A DNA stretch of 64,000 nucleotides, from the NCBI GenBank assembly GCA_937949545.1, contig CALEDR010000002.1, positions 83,255-147,254 on the forward strand, written 5' to 3'. Origin of the DNA: an uncultured Phycisphaerae bacterium. GTDB lineage: Bacteria > Planctomycetota > Phycisphaerae > Sedimentisphaerales > Anaerohalosphaeraceae. The position numbers and the translations under genes are program-made. The first letter of the stretch is position 1. Every line of letters starts with the position of its first letter. Under the pieces are notes generated by a model. The model saw nothing but the letters and a program-made list of their open reading frames with translations. It ran no database searches and had not been told where the DNA came from. This document shows, piece after piece, positions 62,024 through 64,000 of this stretch.

Positions 62024-62682
62024 CGGGAGCGGAGGTTTCGGAGCAGGTTTTCCAGCAAGGGTTTCAAATTGCCGACGGCCCGGGCCCGATGAGAGATGCG
62101 GTTTTTCTCTTCTGCGGGAAGCTGGGCGGCGGTTTTCTTCAAGGACGGCAGCCAAAAAATCGGGTCGTAGCCGAAGCCGTTTTCGCCCAGCGGCTCTTCT
62201 GTAATGAATCCTTCAACTGTTCCTTCGGTTTCCAGAAGCACCTGCTCGGCATCGGCCAGACACAAACAGCAGACAAAACGAGCTGTTCGCTGATGTGAAG
62301 GAATTTTTTTGAGAAGCCGCAGCACTTTTTCGTAATTGAGCCGGTCGATGGTTTTGCGGTCAGGGTGTTCTCCCCTGATAGAATAGTCCTCGGCGGCAAA
62401 GCGGGCGCTGTGGACGCCGGGACTTCCGCCGAGGGCGTCGATCACCAGACCGGAGTCGTCGGCCAGCGTAAGCAGCCCGGAGCCGCGGGCATAGCCGAGG
62501 GCCTTCTTGCGGGCGTTGGCGGCGAAGGTGTCGCCGTCTTCCGGTACGGCAGGCAGATGGGGAAAGTCGGCCAGCGTTTTCCAGATTGCCTGCTCGGCCA
62601 GTTCGCCCAGCATCGCCGTCAGCTCGGCCAATTTGCCCGGATTGGTCGTTGCAACAAGAATGGCGGGTTTATCAAGATTCAT
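62020..62682 (-). CDS. rdgB: dITP/XTP pyrophosphatase (RdgB/HAM1)
   Basis: Removes non-canonical purine nucleotides (dITP, XTP) from the pool. The 220-residue protein has TTNPGKLAELTAML near the start, the acidic ADDSGLVIDALGGSPGVHSARFA, and GENGFGYDPIFWLP. ATG 62682 overlaps the stop of the restriction endonuclease gene as ATGA, so the two are coupled; an ATG three codons upstream is possible. It is a housekeeping gene placed in an operon with a restriction system. Confidence 0.94.
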   Translation of the reverse strand: MNLDKPAILVATTNPGKLAELTAMLGELAEQAIWKTLADFPHLPAVPEDGDTFAANARKKALGYARGSGLLTLADDSGLVIDALGGSPGVHSARFAAEDYSIRGEHPDRKTIDRLNYEKVLRLLKKIPSHQRTARFVCCLCLADAEQVLLETEGTVEGFITEEPLGENGFGYDPIFWLPSLKKTAAQLPAEEKNRISHRARAVGNLKPLLENLLRNLRSR

Positions 62683-63314
62683 TGAGTACATATAAGACGT
62701 TTGATTTCCTCTCTGATTTCGTCTATCACCTCGGGATTTTCGATTATCTTTTTTCTTCCCTCTGTTCGAGAAAAGATATAAAAGACCTTGCCGCCATATG
62801 TTTGGGTGAACCTCTGGTGTGTTTCCTTTTGAAAATCGAGCTCATTGAAGATTTGTGTGAAAGAGGCATAGCCTACAGGTTTGATTTGAAGCCCGATGTA
62901 CTTTTTGTTTATTTCGATATAAAAATCAACGTTGTATCCGCGGTCCCATTCATCCGGTGCCGGCTTGATTTCGACTCCAAGTTCCTGCTGGAGTTGTCCA
63001 TAAATCGTCTGAATTTCGGATTGATAACCATCAAAGGTACGATTGATGACGAGATTGATAATAAAATGAATGCAATCTTGCTCGGAAACTCTGTCTATTT
63101 CTGCACGGCAGACTTCAGATATTTTTCTGAACAACTGACGTCCGAGATCTTCCAAGTGTTCTATTGAATAACCGTTGCTATAGTAATAGCCTTCCCATTC
63201 CTGGAGATTTTTGGGGGCACATTTGCGAATCAGTTCAGAAACAGGGCCGACATTCCGTTTGCGGGTAAGCCCCCATCGCATATTTGCACTGTTTAAGATC
63301 CACTCTTTTGCCAT
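62679..63314 (-). CDS. MjaI-type restriction endonuclease
   Basis: A 211-residue type II restriction enzyme of the MjaI family, whose characterised members cut CTAG. The N-terminus [31 protein letters not shown] carries the family signature ([13 protein letters not shown]). The nuclease core is a PD-(D/E)xK variant: Asp in YNVDFYIEI and QIK in [11 protein letters not shown], residues about 128-145. The start overlaps the methyltransferase 3' end by 22 bases and the stop overlaps rdgB. Cognate modification is expected from the methyltransferase upstream. The recognition site is inferred from the family. Confidence 0.82.
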   Translation of the reverse strand: MAKEWILNSANMRWGLTRKRNVGPVSELIRKCAPKNLQEWEGYYYSNGYSIEHLEDLGRQLFRKISEVCRAEIDRVSEQDCIHFIINLVINRTFDGYQSEIQTIYGQLQQELGVEIKPAPDEWDRGYNVDFYIEINKKYIGLQIKPVGYASFTQIFNELDFQKETHQRFTQTYGGKVFYIFSRTEGRKKIIENPEVIDEIREEIKRLICTQ

Positions 63315-64000
63315 ACATTCGGCCTCGATTCTTTCAGGAATTTCGTACTGTATCGATGGGGGATGGATGGATCCGCATCAGCCAGCCCCTTTTTAATAAG
63401 GTGAGCATTCAAGAAAGTCTTATTCGACAGGAATAAATAGCACAAGAGATGGTTTTCCTCGTCGTGTGTGATTTGGTCGAACTGAAGAAAAACCTTTTGC
63501 CCTTTTGTTTTCTCTTCTAAGAAAGCAATGGCTTCCTTTCGGGTTTCTTTCTTTTCAGAAACTCCTAACAGACGAATCGTCATCCCATTGTCTAATATCA
63601 GAAAGTTTGGAGCGAGGACTTGTTTGACTCTGAAGAATTCTTTTGTTGAAGAATTGTTCCAGTCGATTTTTGAGCCGAAGGAGATTCGCCTCGGGTCTAT
63701 TTTTTTGTTGAATTGCACGGGGTCTTTGAAAAGATACGGCAAATTCTGGATGACATTTTTCCACTCTTTTCGGGTAAATGGAACCTTTCGAAACTCAATC
63801 ACGCTGTCGGCAAAGATGGTTTGTTGATTTGTGCCTAGTTTTTTTTCAATCAGATGGCGAAAATCCTCGTTGATTTCATATCCTATAGAATGGCGCTGCT
63901 GATGGATGGCTGCCAGGGTTGTAGTCCCGCTTCCCAAAAAGGGGTCTAAAACGGTATCTCCGACGAAACTAAACATTCGAATCAGCCGTTTGGGGAGTTC
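63293..64000 (-). CDS. DNA methyltransferase with C-terminal SNase-like domain (cut by right edge)
   Basis: C-terminal part of a beta-type N4/N6 DNA methyltransferase; the frame is open to base 64000 ([12 protein letters not shown]...). The SAM-binding motif [13 protein letters not shown] lies near the visible start, while the catalytic (S/N/D)PPY motif must lie outside. After about residue 120 of the visible part the sequence [25 protein letters not shown] ... [22 protein letters not shown] has the pattern of a staphylococcal nuclease domain. The first catalytic Arg is kept (TIRLLG), but the second (GRLLAY in active enzymes) is His (NHLLCY). It forms the MjaI-type modification partner and overlaps the endonuclease gene. 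Confidence 0.82.
   Translation of the reverse strand, partial: ELPKRLIRMFSFVGDTVLDPFLGSGTTTLAAIHQQRHSIGYEINEDFRHLIEKKLGTNQQTIFADSVIEFRKVPFTRKEWKNVIQNLPYLFKDPVQFNKKIDPRRISFGSKIDWNNSSTKEFFRVKQVLAPNFLILDNGMTIRLLGVSEKKETRKEAIAFLEEKTKGQKVFLQFDQITHDEENHLLCYLFLSNKTFLNAHLIKKGLADADPSIPHRYSTKFLKESRPNVWQKSGS

Overview
The window is about 64 kb of a Gram-negative, probably anaerobic or facultative, chemotactic bacterium of moderately high GC. No rRNA or other lineage marker is present. The gene mix (electron-bifurcating Nfn pair, glycyl radical enzyme, TRAP uptake of sugar acids, LPS-kinase-like proteins, a large surface-glycan locus) is compatible with Planctomycetota of the Phycisphaerae/Sedimentisphaerales type, but that placement is inference. 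About 55 protein genes, one tRNA and many promoters, terminators and operators can be read.

Layout. 1-7377: the 3' end of pyrG, a gyrA-holA operon behind a good sigma-70 promoter, the nfnA/nfnB pair, and tRNA-Arg(UCU) with its own promoter. 7394-11709: an accessory stretch with a short-period repeat, an unknown charged protein, a large nested palindrome, an ARPP-1 protein, a WYL regulator and a class IV aminotransferase. 11814-14093: rplU as a single-gene unit without rpmA, a MarC-type membrane protein and an orphan E2 acyltransferase. 14182-23643: a nine-gene chemotaxis operon read leftward in the order cheW-mcp-cheY-cheX-cheC/CBS-cheA-cheR-cheD-cheB, with no flagellar structural genes in view. 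23970-33725: a lipoprotein, a ROK repressor, and a divergent seven-gene hexuronate operon (SDR mannonate oxidoreductase, LarA-type nickel epimerase, gnd, uxaC, dctPQM). Matching inverted repeats lie in front of both the repressor and the operon. 33756-37039: a HypD-like glycyl radical enzyme and its activase. 37278-42012: acuC deacetylase, an OFA-family MFS transporter and acs. 42273-45946: a flagellin-like orphan, trpS-DUF2007-scpA, and trxA. 46016-62023: a surface polysaccharide locus (rfbACDB, an ABC exporter, several glycosyltransferases, an FkbM methyltransferase, a dual-kinase protein and a decayed sulfotransferase). 62020-64000: rdgB, an MjaI-type restriction endonuclease and its methyltransferase, which carries a nuclease-like C-terminal domain and runs off the right edge.

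The most interesting system is the hexuronate operon. It has uxaC and a fructuronate reductase but no mannonate dehydratase. Instead it holds a LarA-family protein with the nickel-pincer residues, next to 6-phosphogluconate dehydrogenase. This suggests glucuronate -> fructuronate -> mannonate -> (C2 epimerisation) gluconate -> 6-phosphogluconate -> ribulose 5-phosphate. Other notable points are the CTCAA-N3-TTGAG operator pair, the CheC-CBS fusion, the tandem kinase protein, the PDZ-like insert in an ABC exporter, the methyltransferase-SNase fusion, a gene-conversion tract between two adjacent glycosyltransferases, and unusual residues at the quinolone positions of GyrA.
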